Source of the DNA: Mesobacillus sp. AQ2
GTDB taxonomy: Bacteria > Bacillota > Bacilli > Bacillales > Cytobacillaceae
DNA length: 64,000 nt
NCBI RefSeq assembly: GCF_030122805.1
Contig: NZ_CP126080.1
Location: forward strand, 2,237,001 to 2,301,000
Direction: 5' to 3'
Shown here in pieces: positions 24,006-32,927 of this stretch. The translations under genes were made by a program, and so were the position numbers. A model generated the notes under the pieces. The model saw nothing but the letters and a program-made list of their open reading frames with translations. It searched no databases and was not told where the DNA came from. The stretch's first letter is position 1. The number at the start of each line of letters is the position of its first letter.

Positions 24006-25271
24006 ATGGCAGGCGTATTATTCGGTTCATTCGCAGTATTCCTATTTTTCACCGTTCCAATAGGAATTGCAATTGGATTAGCTGTCTTATTCACCATTTT
24101 ATATACAGGTGGAATGCCAGTAGAATTCCTGATGAAGGAATTAACCAACTCTGTTGATTCTTTTCCGCTTTTGGCTGTTCCATATTTTATTATCGCAGGC
24201 GAAATTATGGGGAAAGGCGGAATTTCCAAACGTCTTTTTAATGTCGCTGATTCAATGGTCGGAAATAAAACTGGCGGCATTGCGATGGCAACAATCATCA
24301 CCTGTATGTTTTTCGCTGCCATCTCCGGTTCAGGTCCTGCAACAGTAGCAGCAATCGGAGGTATAATGATTCCGGCCATGGTTCAGAAAGGATATGATAA
24401 GCGCTTCGCAACTGCCGTTGTTGCATCGGCAGGTTCAATCGGCGTTATTATTCCTCCAAGTATTCCAATGGTTATATACGGTGTATCTGGCAGTGTTTCA
24501 ATTGGAGATATGTTCATAGCAGGGATTATCCCAGGTATTCTCGTTGGAATTGGCCTTATGATTTATTCATATATTCATTCGAAGAAAATGGGATATACCG
24601 GTACGGACCATAAAACCACCGTTAAAGGCATTCTCACAGCAATCTGGGATGCCAAATGGGCCCTCATGATTCCTATGGTTATTTTAGGCGGAATTTACGG
24701 CGGGGTTTTTACACCGACAGAAGCAGCGGTTGTTGCTGTTGTATTTGGCTTAATTGTTAGTGTTTTCGTTTACAAAGAGTTGAAATTTAAAGATTTGCCG
24801 CAGATTTTTGTAGATTCTGGTTTAACGACAGCGACCGTTTTAGTAATTGTAGGAGCAGCTACTGCTTTTGGGCGCTTGCTGACCATTGAACAAATACCAA
24901 ATCAGATTGCCCAGGCGATGCTCTCTCTTTCCAGCGAACCGCTGATCATTATGATGCTGATTACATTGTTGCTGTTAATAGTTGGCTGCTTTATGGATAC
25001 GATTGCCGCAATTATTATCTTGACGCCAATCCTGCTTCCTGTTGCAACTCAGATTGGCTATGATCCAATACACTTTGGGATCATTATGATTGTCAATCTC
25101 TCTATTGGATTCATAACACCTCCTCTTGGTGTAAACCTGTTCGTCGGTGCTGGTATCTCGGGCTTGTCGCTTGAGCAGTTATCAAAAGCGATTGTCCCTT
25201 TCTTTTTCGCAATGGTTATCACATTGCTCTTAATCATCGTGGTTCCACAATTGTCACTGCTATTTTTATAA
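24006..25271 (+). CDS. dctM: TRAP transporter large permease, DctM family
   Basis: A 421-aa integral membrane protein with about 12 spans, the elevator-type transport subunit of the TRAP complex. The family motifs AAISGSGPATVAAIG (first substrate/Na+ site), GVIIPPSIPMVIYG and the second half FITPPLGVNLFVGAG are intact. A good AAGGAGG site precedes the ATG. Together with the two preceding genes it makes a full uptake system. The operon ends at a hairpin 27 bp later. Confidence 0.95.
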   Translation: MAGVLFGSFAVFLFFTVPIGIAIGLAVLFTILYTGGMPVEFLMKELTNSVDSFPLLAVPYFIIAGEIMGKGGISKRLFNVADSMVGNKTGGIAMATIITCMFFAAISGSGPATVAAIGGIMIPAMVQKGYDKRFATAVVASAGSIGVIIPPSIPMVIYGVSGSVSIGDMFIAGIIPGILVGIGLMIYSYIHSKKMGYTGTDHKTTVKGILTAIWDAKWALMIPMVILGGIYGGVFTPTEAAVVAVVFGLIVSVFVYKELKFKDLPQIFVDSGLTTATVLVIVGAATAFGRLLTIEQIPNQIAQAMLSLSSEPLIIMMLITLLLLIVGCFMDTIAAIIILTPILLPVATQIGYDPIHFGIIMIVNLSIGFITPPLGVNLFVGAGISGLSLEQLSKAIVPFFFAMVITLLLIIVVPQLSLLFL

Positions 25272-25297
25272 TTTTATTCGACGATAATATTTCAGGT

Positions 25298-25336
25298 TAA
25301 ACAGCATTAAGTCAGAAAAAATGCTGTTTCCTTTTA
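25298..25336 (+). terminator. Terminator of the first TRAP operon
   Basis: AAACAGCAT (25298-25306) pairs with ATGCTGTTT (25321-25329), followed by CCTTTT. Confidence 0.7.
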
Positions 25337-25345
25337 GGGATATTA

Positions 25346-25371
25346 CAAAACAGAGTTTTACATTATAGAAC
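25346..25371 (+). promoter_or_regulatory. Operator in front of the second TRAP operon
   Basis: GTTTTACATTATAGAAC (25355-25371) is nearly the reverse complement of the second operator at 22164-22180. A half-site CAAAAC (25346-25351) sits exactly 20 bp before the same half of the full site, repeating the tandem spacing of the first operon. This points to one shared regulator. Confidence 0.55.
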
Positions 25372-25421
25372 AAAAATCAACATAAGAGATTAGCAACGAA
25401 AAAAATAAAGGGGAGATGCAC

Positions 25422-26450
25422 ATGAAGAAGAAAAAGGTTTTCGGGCTGGCAGTTACAGTGATGGCAAGCTTTTTATTCCTGGCAGGCTGTGGAGGAGAAG
25501 AGGCAGGAGGTGAAACCGGGGGTGGAAAGAAGAAAGTTATTAAAGTAGCAAACTACTTTGCGGAAGATCACCCTCAGAATGTTGCATTAAGGGAAAAGTT
25601 TAAAAAAATGGTTGAAGAAGAAAGCAAAGGAGAGCTGGAGGTCCAAATATTCCCGAACAGCACGCTTGGTGCAGAAAAGGAATTTTATGACGGAGTCCGG
25701 AATGGCACGATTGAAATGGGGCTTCCTGGCTTGATTATGCAGGCTGACATTCCAAAAATGGCAGCACCAGAATGGCCGTTCCTATTCAAGGATTTTGAAC
25801 ATGCCAAAACTGTTCTGAATGGACCAATTGGAGAAGAGTTGACTGAAGACCTTGAATCTAAGCATGGGGTTAAGCCGCTGGCATGGAGTGCGAATGGTTT
25901 CCGGATGTTCTCATCCAATCAAACAATTGCCAGTCTAGAAGATTTTAATGGGCTGCGCCTAAGAATGCCGAATATACCAAACTATATTGAACTTGGAAAA
26001 TTGCTGGGTGCCAATATTACGCCGCTCCCAATCTCTGAAGTTTTCACAGCCCTTGAGCAAAAAGTAGTTGACGGGCAGGATAACCCAATTGCTACCGTGC
26101 GTGCGTCAGGCTGGTATGAGGTCCAAAGTGACATTCTGGAATCTAAGCATATGTTCAGCCCAAACTTGTATATTATCAACAGCAAATTCTGGAATGGCTT
26201 AACAAAAGAACAACAGAAAATTATTGAAAAGGCTGCAAAGGAATCTGCAGATTATGAGTTTGAACTTCTCGAAAAGAGCTACGAAGAAGACAAGAAGTTC
26301 CTTCAGGATAATGGTCTTAAATTCACAACACCTTCAGAAGAGTTTTCAGCAGAAATGGAAGAAGCAGCCCAGCCGCTATATGAAAAAATCTACAGTGAAT
26401 TTGATTGGGCTAAGGATTTAGCTGACCGTATCCGCGACGAAGCTAAGTAA
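25422..26450 (+). CDS. dctP: TRAP transporter substrate-binding protein, DctP family (second system)
   Basis: A 342-aa lipoprotein with lipobox LAGC and a Glu/Gly-rich linker, followed by the DctP fold (VIKVANYFAEDHPQNVAL, GLRLRMPN with the carboxylate-binding Arg, ALEQKVVDGQDNP). It is only distantly similar to the first DctP in this window, so the substrate may differ. The ATG at 25422 is favoured over the one at 25416, which lies inside the GGGGAG ribosome site. It is the first gene of a run that continues into the catabolic genes. Confidence 0.92.
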   Translation: MKKKKVFGLAVTVMASFLFLAGCGGEEAGGETGGGKKKVIKVANYFAEDHPQNVALREKFKKMVEEESKGELEVQIFPNSTLGAEKEFYDGVRNGTIEMGLPGLIMQADIPKMAAPEWPFLFKDFEHAKTVLNGPIGEELTEDLESKHGVKPLAWSANGFRMFSSNQTIASLEDFNGLRLRMPNIPNYIELGKLLGANITPLPISEVFTALEQKVVDGQDNPIATVRASGWYEVQSDILESKHMFSPNLYIINSKFWNGLTKEQQKIIEKAAKESADYEFELLEKSYEEDKKFLQDNGLKFTTPSEEFSAEMEEAAQPLYEKIYSEFDWAKDLADRIRDEAK

Positions 26451-26461
26451 TACGATAAAAC

Positions 26462-26498
26462 GCCAGGAGGAATAAATTTTCTGTTCCTCCTCGGCTTT
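26462..26498 (+). terminator. Intercistronic hairpin after the second dctP
   Basis: GCC-AGGAGGAA pairs with TTCCTCCT-c-GGC and is followed by TTT. As after the first dctP, it probably sets the ratio of binding protein to permease. Confidence 0.55.
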
Positions 26499-26524
26499 AA
26501 AAAGCAGGTAGGAAGGAGAAAGCC

Positions 26525-27070
26525 GTGTTTAGCAAAATCAGCTCTTTTTCTAATAAACTTTTAAACATTGCGATTGCCTTTTCACTGGCCGCCATGTCCT
26601 TCGCCGTCTTTGGAAATGTCGTGCTGAGATATGTATTTAATTCAGGTCTAACCTGGTCAGAAGAAATATCCCGCTACCTATTCGTCTGGATGGTATTCCT
26701 GGGTGCCATTGCGGCATTAAAGGATAAAATGCACCTTGGCGTGGACATTGTCGTCAACGCCCTTCCTAAGAAACTTCAAAAGCTAGTCTTCCTGATCAGC
26801 AATGCCATTGTCCTGTATCTATTGTGGCTTGTCCTGCAAGGAAGCTGGAAAATGACTATTCTTAATATGAACAGTACGGGCCCGGCAACGGGTATGCCCT
26901 TATCCTATTTATATGGAATCGGGATAGTATCAAGCATATGGATGATGCTCCTTGTGATTGCGAGCCTTTTGAAAGCAATCAGAGGGAAGACAGAAAATAT
27001 GACGATAATCCAATCTTCAAATGACGTTTTATCGGAAGTTTCACAGGAAGATAAGTTCATAGCAAAATAG
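26525..27070 (+). CDS. dctQ: TRAP transporter small permease, DctQ family (second system)
   Basis: A 181-aa membrane protein with four spans and the DctQ marks VVLRYVFNSGLTWSEEISRYLF and KDKMHLGVDIVV. It starts with GTG at 26525 after AAGGAGAAAGCC. It is the small membrane subunit of the second TRAP system, encoded between its binding protein and large permease. Confidence 0.92.
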   Translation: MFSKISSFSNKLLNIAIAFSLAAMSFAVFGNVVLRYVFNSGLTWSEEISRYLFVWMVFLGAIAALKDKMHLGVDIVVNALPKKLQKLVFLISNAIVLYLLWLVLQGSWKMTILNMNSTGPATGMPLSYLYGIGIVSSIWMMLLVIASLLKAIRGKTENMTIIQSSNDVLSEVSQEDKFIAK

Positions 27071-27100
27071 CGGCGGCATGAAAGGAGGCCTAAATTCGTC

Positions 27101-28378
27101 ATGATAGGAGTTTTCTTAGGATCATTGTTTGGATCCCTGGCATTAGGGGTGCCAATAGCATTTGCACTCCTTGCGAGCGGGGTAATGCTGATGTTCGTCA
27201 TGGGCACTTTTGATAGCCAAATCGTTGCCCAGAACTTAATTAACGGGGCCAATAACTTTTCGTTGATGGCCATTCCGTTCTTTGTCCTTGCTGGCGAATT
27301 AATGAATGCCGGGGGGATATCCAAGCGCATTGTTGAATTTTCCATGGCACTTGTCGGCCATATAAGAGGCGGACTTGGGTTTGTAGCCATCATTGCCAGC
27401 ATATTATTTGCGGGGTTATCGGGATCCGCCGTTGCTGATACAGCAGCACTTGGCGCGATATTAATCCCGATGATGATTGCCAAAGGTTATAATGTGAACA
27501 CTTCAACAGGCATTATTTGTGCATCCGGTATTATTGCTCCAGTTATTCCTCCAAGCATTCCAATGATTTTATTTGGTGTAACAGCAGGAGTATCCATTAC
27601 GGATCTCTTCATGGGAGGCATTATTCCTGGCGTTATGATGGGAGTCGGGCTGATGATTGGCTGGTTCTTCATGTCACGGAAGGACACAAGTGAACTTCCA
27701 CCGCGAAAATCAGCCAAAGAAATTTTGGAAGCAGTTAAGCAGGCCAGTTTTGCTTTAATGCTTCCAGTCATCATTATTGGCGGTCTCCGCGGCGGTGTGT
27801 TTACACCAACAGAAGCTGCAGTAGTGGCTGCATTTTATGCACTGTTTGTAGGCTTATTCATTTATCGTGAGCTGAAGCTCGAGGAATTGTATCATGTATT
27901 AATTGCTTCGGCAAAAACAACCAGTGTTGTGATGTTTGTCGCTGCTGCGGCCATGGTATCAGCCTGGCTCATTACGGTGGCTAATGTACCGGCAGAAATT
28001 GCAGGTTATATGGGTTCGCTTGTTAGCAGTCCACTGCTGTTAATGACAGTAATCATGATTTTCTTGCTATTGATCGGACTTGTCATGGACCTTACACCGG
28101 CTATCCTGATCTTTACACCGGTTTTGCTGCCGCTTGTTAAAATGGCCGGAATCGATCCAGTCTACTTTGGAATCGTCATGGTTATCAATCTGTGTATTGG
28201 ATTGATTACTCCTCCGGTTGGCACTGTTTTATATGTGGGGTGCGGAATAAGCAAAATCAGTCTGGCAGAATTGACGAAAGGCATCTGGCCATTTTTGGTG
28301 GTCCATACAACCGTGCTGGCGCTGCTGATTCTATTCCCGGAAATTATTACAGTACCGCTTAGTTGGCTGTCAGAGTGA
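27101..28378 (+). CDS. dctM: TRAP transporter large permease, DctM family (second system)
   Basis: A 425-aa protein with about 12 spans. The conserved ILFAGLSGSAVADTAALG, PVIPPSIPMILFG and LITPPVGTVLYVG segments are present. An AAGGAGG site lies about 12 nt before the ATG. It is the transport subunit of the second system. Its stop is 22 bp from the LarA-type gene, so uptake and the first catabolic steps are co-expressed. Confidence 0.94.
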   Translation: MIGVFLGSLFGSLALGVPIAFALLASGVMLMFVMGTFDSQIVAQNLINGANNFSLMAIPFFVLAGELMNAGGISKRIVEFSMALVGHIRGGLGFVAIIASILFAGLSGSAVADTAALGAILIPMMIAKGYNVNTSTGIICASGIIAPVIPPSIPMILFGVTAGVSITDLFMGGIIPGVMMGVGLMIGWFFMSRKDTSELPPRKSAKEILEAVKQASFALMLPVIIIGGLRGGVFTPTEAAVVAAFYALFVGLFIYRELKLEELYHVLIASAKTTSVVMFVAAAAMVSAWLITVANVPAEIAGYMGSLVSSPLLLMTVIMIFLLLIGLVMDLTPAILIFTPVLLPLVKMAGIDPVYFGIVMVINLCIGLITPPVGTVLYVGCGISKISLAELTKGIWPFLVVHTTVLALLILFPEIITVPLSWLSE

Positions 28379-28400
28379 GGATTATGAAGGAGATAAGGAT

Positions 28401-29651
28401 ATGGACATCATAAAAGAAATGTTAATAGATATCCCCATTCCCAAAATGGTTAAAGTAAAGCAAAAATTTCATGCACCCCAGCTTGTTGATGTGGGGGCTG
28501 AGGTCCGGAAAACACTGAATGAAACGAATGTGCTGACTAAAATTAGCGAAGGAGACTCCGTTGCGATTGCAGTTGGAAGCAGGGGCCTGGCAGATTTGCC
28601 TGTTCTGGTGCGTGAAACTGTCAGGGAAATTAAGCGTGTCGGAGGGCTGCCATTTATTGTACCGGCAATGGGAAGCCATGGCGGGGCAACAGCGGAAGGC
28701 CAGATTGATGTGCTTCACCAATTGGGCGTGACGGAAGGTGCTGTCGAGGCACCGATTAAATCCTCTATGGAAGTTTTCAAGATTGGTGAACTTCCAAATG
28801 GGCTTCCGGTCTATATTGACCGAAACGCTTACGAAGCTGACAAAATTGTTGTCATAAACCGTATTAAGCCTCATACGGCATTCCGCGGACCGGTAGAAAG
28901 CGGTCTTATGAAAATGATTACAATCGGGCTTGGAAAGCAAAAAGGAGCTGAAGCTGCCCATGCCTACAGCTTTAAATACATGGCAGAGCATGTACCGGAA
29001 ATGGCCAAAATTTCATTGTCAGAAGCGCCGATCATTTTCGGCCTTGCCTCTCTCGAAAATGCTTACGACAAGGTAGCAAAGATTATTGCTGTCCCGGCAG
29101 AAGACCTTGAGACTGCCGAGCCGGAGCTTTTGAAGGAAGCAAAGTCTTTAATGCCTAAAATTCATTTTGATGAGTTTGATGTCCTGATTGTCGACGAGCT
29201 CGGAAAAGACATTTCGGGCGATGGGATGGACCCGAATATTACTGGGAATTTCGCTACGCCATATGCAACAGGGGGACCGGATATCAAAAGAACTGTGGTG
29301 CTGGGCCTGACTGAAAAGACACATGGAAACGCAAACGGCATTGGCATGGCAGATATGACGACCAAAGCCGTAGTGGATGAAATCATATGGGAAAAGGGCT
29401 ATGCAAATGCACTGACAAGTACCGTCATTGAGGTTATTAAGCTTCCAATGGTGCTGGAAACAAAAGAACTTGCGGTCAAGGCGGCTATTAAAACTTGTAA
29501 TGCCTTTGATCTGAACAAAGCAAGAGTGGTTCGTATCAAAAATACATTAGACATCGGAGAAATCTGGATTTCAGAAAGCATGGTGCCTGAAGCGAAACAA
29601 AACAGCAGTCTAGAAGTTATTTCAGAGCTTGAAGAATTGATACTCGATTAA
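28401..29651 (+). CDS. LarA-family nickel-pincer hydroxyacid racemase/epimerase
   Basis: A 416-aa protein of the lactate racemase N-terminal (DUF2088) family. Members use a nickel-pincer nucleotide to racemise or epimerise 2-hydroxyacids by hydride transfer. His93 (GSHGGA), His158 (IKPHTAF), Lys171 (LMKM) and His187 (AAHA) match the order and nearly the spacing of the catalytic and cofactor-binding His108, His174, Lys184 and His200 of the Lactobacillus enzyme. The genome carries the cofactor genes 15 kb downstream (larB, larC1, larC2, larE). Its place between a TRAP system and a sugar-acid dehydratase suggests C2-epimerisation of an aldonate rather than of lactate (inferred). Confidence 0.85.
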   Translation: MDIIKEMLIDIPIPKMVKVKQKFHAPQLVDVGAEVRKTLNETNVLTKISEGDSVAIAVGSRGLADLPVLVRETVREIKRVGGLPFIVPAMGSHGGATAEGQIDVLHQLGVTEGAVEAPIKSSMEVFKIGELPNGLPVYIDRNAYEADKIVVINRIKPHTAFRGPVESGLMKMITIGLGKQKGAEAAHAYSFKYMAEHVPEMAKISLSEAPIIFGLASLENAYDKVAKIIAVPAEDLETAEPELLKEAKSLMPKIHFDEFDVLIVDELGKDISGDGMDPNITGNFATPYATGGPDIKRTVVLGLTEKTHGNANGIGMADMTTKAVVDEIIWEKGYANALTSTVIEVIKLPMVLETKELAVKAAIKTCNAFDLNKARVVRIKNTLDIGEIWISESMVPEAKQNSSLEVISELEELILD

Positions 29652-29707
29652 TCCGAAAAAAAGCTGCAAAACCAATACTTGCAGATAAATAGGTAAGGAG
29701 TGATCCC

Positions 29708-31912
29708 ATGACACAATTATACCCGCTCATTGATAATCCTGTGAATCCATATCGAGACAATGTACAGGGGAAGGCAAATGAACCAATTACAGTAGCCGGT
29801 CTTTTGGATCGGGCAAAACAGACACTCGGTTCTTCCTACGAAGGCGGAAAGCCGGATTGGACACTTGAAGAAATCTATAACCGACTGGAAATGAATGCCC
29901 CGCGTATAGCGATTATCGGAGGATCATCAGATCACCCGGCCCATATTATGGATTACCAGACGTCTGCCAGGGCAGCCATCCGCATTTGGCAAAATGGAGG
30001 AGTTCCTTTTTATTTTTCCACCCCGGTTATGTGTGACGGTACTGCGCAAAGCAATCAGGGGATGAGCTACTCACTTCAAAGCCGGAATGCGGTTGCCCAA
30101 ATGGTAGTCAATCAGCTTGAGGCTCATAGTTATCACGGTGCCTTTGTTATCCAGGGGTGCGATAAGCAGCCGCTTGGTGTTGTAAGCGCATTGGCACATG
30201 TTGACAGGGTAAGGAGAAGCCGTGGTGAGGCTCCGTTTTTTGCAACATTTGCTCCAGCTCATGTTCTTGAAGGAGGCTCTATACCAGATGATGTGATCAC
30301 CGAGCTGGAAGACCTGGCGAAAAAAGCAGAAGCGGAAGGTGCTTCAGATGTGGCACTTGATTTGCGCGACACAATGGCTTACATTTTGCAATGCTCATCA
30401 AATACTGCCTTTCAGGGCGTTTTCGAGCGTGCCTGCGAAAGGGGGATTTTAACAAAAGAACAGCATAAATATTTTGAAATGAGGCTGGCTGTTGCAACCT
30501 GTGACGGTCAGGGCGGTGTTTGTGCCTTTAATGGTACCGGCAATAGCTCCAGACATTTAGTGGCCGGATTTGGCCTGGTTCATCCAGCTGTAGAGATGCT
30601 GACAGACCCGCCGACACAAAGGCAGATCAATTCTGTGCTAGATAGTTTTGCCACCATGATTAATGAAGAGAAATATGGAGTCTCCAATATCGTAGCAGCA
30701 AACATTAAAAATGCCATCCGGATTCACAGTGCTTCAGGAGGCTCGACCAACCTGATGATGCATATTGTGGCAGGAATGATCTATGGTGGTTATAAATTCA
30801 GTCTATGGGATTTGGACCGCATCCATCATGAATATCCGATTCCGGATCTATTTGATTACAGTCTGACAGAGGGCCGTGACATTTACTCGCTTGCTATGCA
30901 GTGCTGCAGCGGTACTAGCCGGGGAATGGAAACACTCTTCTTTCAACTCCTTGAAAACGGCGTACCGATGGATCAGGATGCACCGACAGTTGCTGCTAGA
31001 ACATGGAGAGAGCGACTTGCCATTACACGGAGTCTCCAGGCAGCCAATGTAAAAGAAAACCCTGTTATCTTATCAACACCGCGCCGAGCATTTAGCGGAG
31101 TGGATGTTCTGCAAGGGAATTTCTTCGAAAGTGCTGTAGTAAAAATAAGCGGAATGCCGACATCGCAGCTTGATCAGTTCGATGATAAGCTGGCATTTGT
31201 CCTTTATTTTGAGAATGAAGATGATGCAAACAGAAGCCTTTTGGACTCAAGTCTCCTTAACAGGCTTAAAATGGATAAATTATTTGATCATAATCTGCTG
31301 CTTGAAACACTTAAATATAACAATAAACAGGAATATGAACGCCTAAAAGGAGAAACATACGAAAAATTATTTGACGAGATGGCTGAAAAGGGCATCCTTA
31401 AAATTTCAGTTGTCATATCAGGACAGGGCCCGGTAGCATTCGGAATGCCGGAAATGTTCACACCAATGCAGCATATCAATGCCAACCGCGTGATGAAAAA
31501 GCTGGCAACCATCATCAGTGATGGACGCTATTCCGGGGTTACATATGGGGCAGCCATTGGCCATATGACACCTGAAGCTTATGAAGGCGGCGGAGTTGGT
31601 TTCCTTCAGACAGGAGATGTGGTCCATCTGCAGCTTAGAAGGCGCCGAATTGATTTTGTAGATCGAGCCCAGCTATTCGCAGGCAATGTTGTCCATGCTT
31701 TTTCAGACACCTTAAAAGATGATAGACAATTACTCGCGGAAGAAAGAAAACAGCTAATGAAAGCACGACAGAAACTTGTTGCGGCTAGCAATCGCATGTA
31801 TGGCCATACTGATGCGGCAAATGGGGTTGTTCCGCTGGCAGTAGCGGAGGATGCAGTGCTTGACTATAAAAAAGATATTTCACTGAATGAAACAAGTGCG
31901 ATAGCAAAATAA
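29708..31912 (+). CDS. IlvD/Edd family sugar-acid dehydratase (YjhG/YagF-like)
   Basis: A 734-aa dehydratase, longer than the 570-650 residues usual in the family. Likely iron-sulphur ligands are Cys109 (PVMCDG), Cys151 (GCDKQ) and Cys229 (LQCSSNTAFQ). The C-terminal half carries DGRYSG, typical of IlvD/Edd enzymes. The closest type I recognise is YjhG/YagF, the D-xylonate dehydratases that make 2-keto-3-deoxy acids from aldonates. It stands 56 bp after the LarA-type gene with a good AAGGAG site. The precise aldonate cannot be told from sequence. Confidence 0.88.
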   Translation: MTQLYPLIDNPVNPYRDNVQGKANEPITVAGLLDRAKQTLGSSYEGGKPDWTLEEIYNRLEMNAPRIAIIGGSSDHPAHIMDYQTSARAAIRIWQNGGVPFYFSTPVMCDGTAQSNQGMSYSLQSRNAVAQMVVNQLEAHSYHGAFVIQGCDKQPLGVVSALAHVDRVRRSRGEAPFFATFAPAHVLEGGSIPDDVITELEDLAKKAEAEGASDVALDLRDTMAYILQCSSNTAFQGVFERACERGILTKEQHKYFEMRLAVATCDGQGGVCAFNGTGNSSRHLVAGFGLVHPAVEMLTDPPTQRQINSVLDSFATMINEEKYGVSNIVAANIKNAIRIHSASGGSTNLMMHIVAGMIYGGYKFSLWDLDRIHHEYPIPDLFDYSLTEGRDIYSLAMQCCSGTSRGMETLFFQLLENGVPMDQDAPTVAARTWRERLAITRSLQAANVKENPVILSTPRRAFSGVDVLQGNFFESAVVKISGMPTSQLDQFDDKLAFVLYFENEDDANRSLLDSSLLNRLKMDKLFDHNLLLETLKYNNKQEYERLKGETYEKLFDEMAEKGILKISVVISGQGPVAFGMPEMFTPMQHINANRVMKKLATIISDGRYSGVTYGAAIGHMTPEAYEGGGVGFLQTGDVVHLQLRRRRIDFVDRAQLFAGNVVHAFSDTLKDDRQLLAEERKQLMKARQKLVAASNRMYGHTDAANGVVPLAVAEDAVLDYKKDISLNETSAIAK

Positions 31913-31972
31913 GGCAAGCTCGTCAAAAATCCTGTAAAATTAGGCTAAATAGAACTAGGAGAGTGAGCAAAA

Positions 31973-32740
31973 ATGCCTATCATACAATCAGTGGAAAGAG
32001 CATTAAAAATAATGGATTTATTTGACGAGCGGGAGAGAGAATTATCCATTACTGAAATCAGCAAAAGAATGAATCTGCATAAAAGCACGGTTCATTCCCT
32101 TTTAAAAACCTTACAGGAACAAAGGTATATCTCTCAAAATGAAGAAAATGGGAAATACCGTTTGGGGCTAAAGCTTTTTGAGCGCGGGAACATGGTCCTA
32201 AGCGATCTTGATTTGCGAAAAGTTGCAAGGTACCACCTTGAAAAACTGTCGTCTACAACTAACTTAACGGTCCATCTTGTGATTCTTGATGGTCAGGAAG
32301 GTATTTATATCGATAAAGTTGAAGGCAGCGGAGTCACCGTACTATATTCCCGAATTGGCCGCCGTGTTCCCGTTCATACAAGCGCGGTTGGAAAGTCGCT
32401 GATCTCTATGAAAAACGAAGCTGAATTGGACCAGTTTCTTGAAAACTATCAGTACACAAAGCAAACACCGAAATCAATTTCTTCAAAAGAAGAACTGCTG
32501 GAGGAAATTGATCATGTTCGGTCGGCTGGATATTCTGTAGATAATGAAGAGAATGAACCTGGTATTTTTTGCCTGGCGGTTCCAATCAAAAATTACTCTG
32601 GCAAAGTTGTTGCAGGCATCAGCATGTCCATGCCGGCTGCAAAAGTAACAGAAGAAATCCGCGAACAGTACGTTGGGCTCCTAAAAGAGTGCAGTACTAG
32701 CATTTCAAAAGAGCTGGGCTATGAGTATCAAAAAATATAA
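31973..32740 (+). CDS. IclR family transcriptional regulator
   Basis: A 255-aa regulator with an N-terminal winged helix (about 5-65; SITEISKRMNLHKSTVHSLLKTL is the helix-turn-helix) and a C-terminal GAF-like effector domain (about 80-250; GRRVPVHTSAVGKS and NEENEPGIFCLAVPI). IclR proteins that control sugar-acid genes, such as KdgR types, release DNA when they bind the pathway intermediate. An AGGAGAGTG site precedes the ATG. It is the only local regulator of the island and the best candidate for the 17-bp dyads before both TRAP operons. Confidence 0.92.
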   Translation: MPIIQSVERALKIMDLFDERERELSITEISKRMNLHKSTVHSLLKTLQEQRYISQNEENGKYRLGLKLFERGNMVLSDLDLRKVARYHLEKLSSTTNLTVHLVILDGQEGIYIDKVEGSGVTVLYSRIGRRVPVHTSAVGKSLISMKNEAELDQFLENYQYTKQTPKSISSKEELLEEIDHVRSAGYSVDNEENEPGIFCLAVPIKNYSGKVVAGISMSMPAAKVTEEIREQYVGLLKECSTSISKELGYEYQKI

Positions 32741-32927
32741 CTCTTTTTAACTTTTCTGTTGATTGGGTTATAAAAAATTGCTTTAAGTCTTCAGATGGGA
32801 GTCTCCCTTGCGATTTCGGTTTGTGGTGTCTCCCTATGTTCGATAATTTCTTTAAATAATACTTTACTCACTAGTGTAGGGTAAATTAACGAAATATTTG
32901 AAATATGATAAATTCAGGAGGATTAAA
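32741..32927. other. Gap between regulator gene and second catabolic gene set
   Basis: About 190 bp. It contains GGGAGtCTCCC and a related GTCTCCC copy but no T-tailed hairpin, and no convincing promoter or copy of the GTTTTA dyad. Confidence 0.4.
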
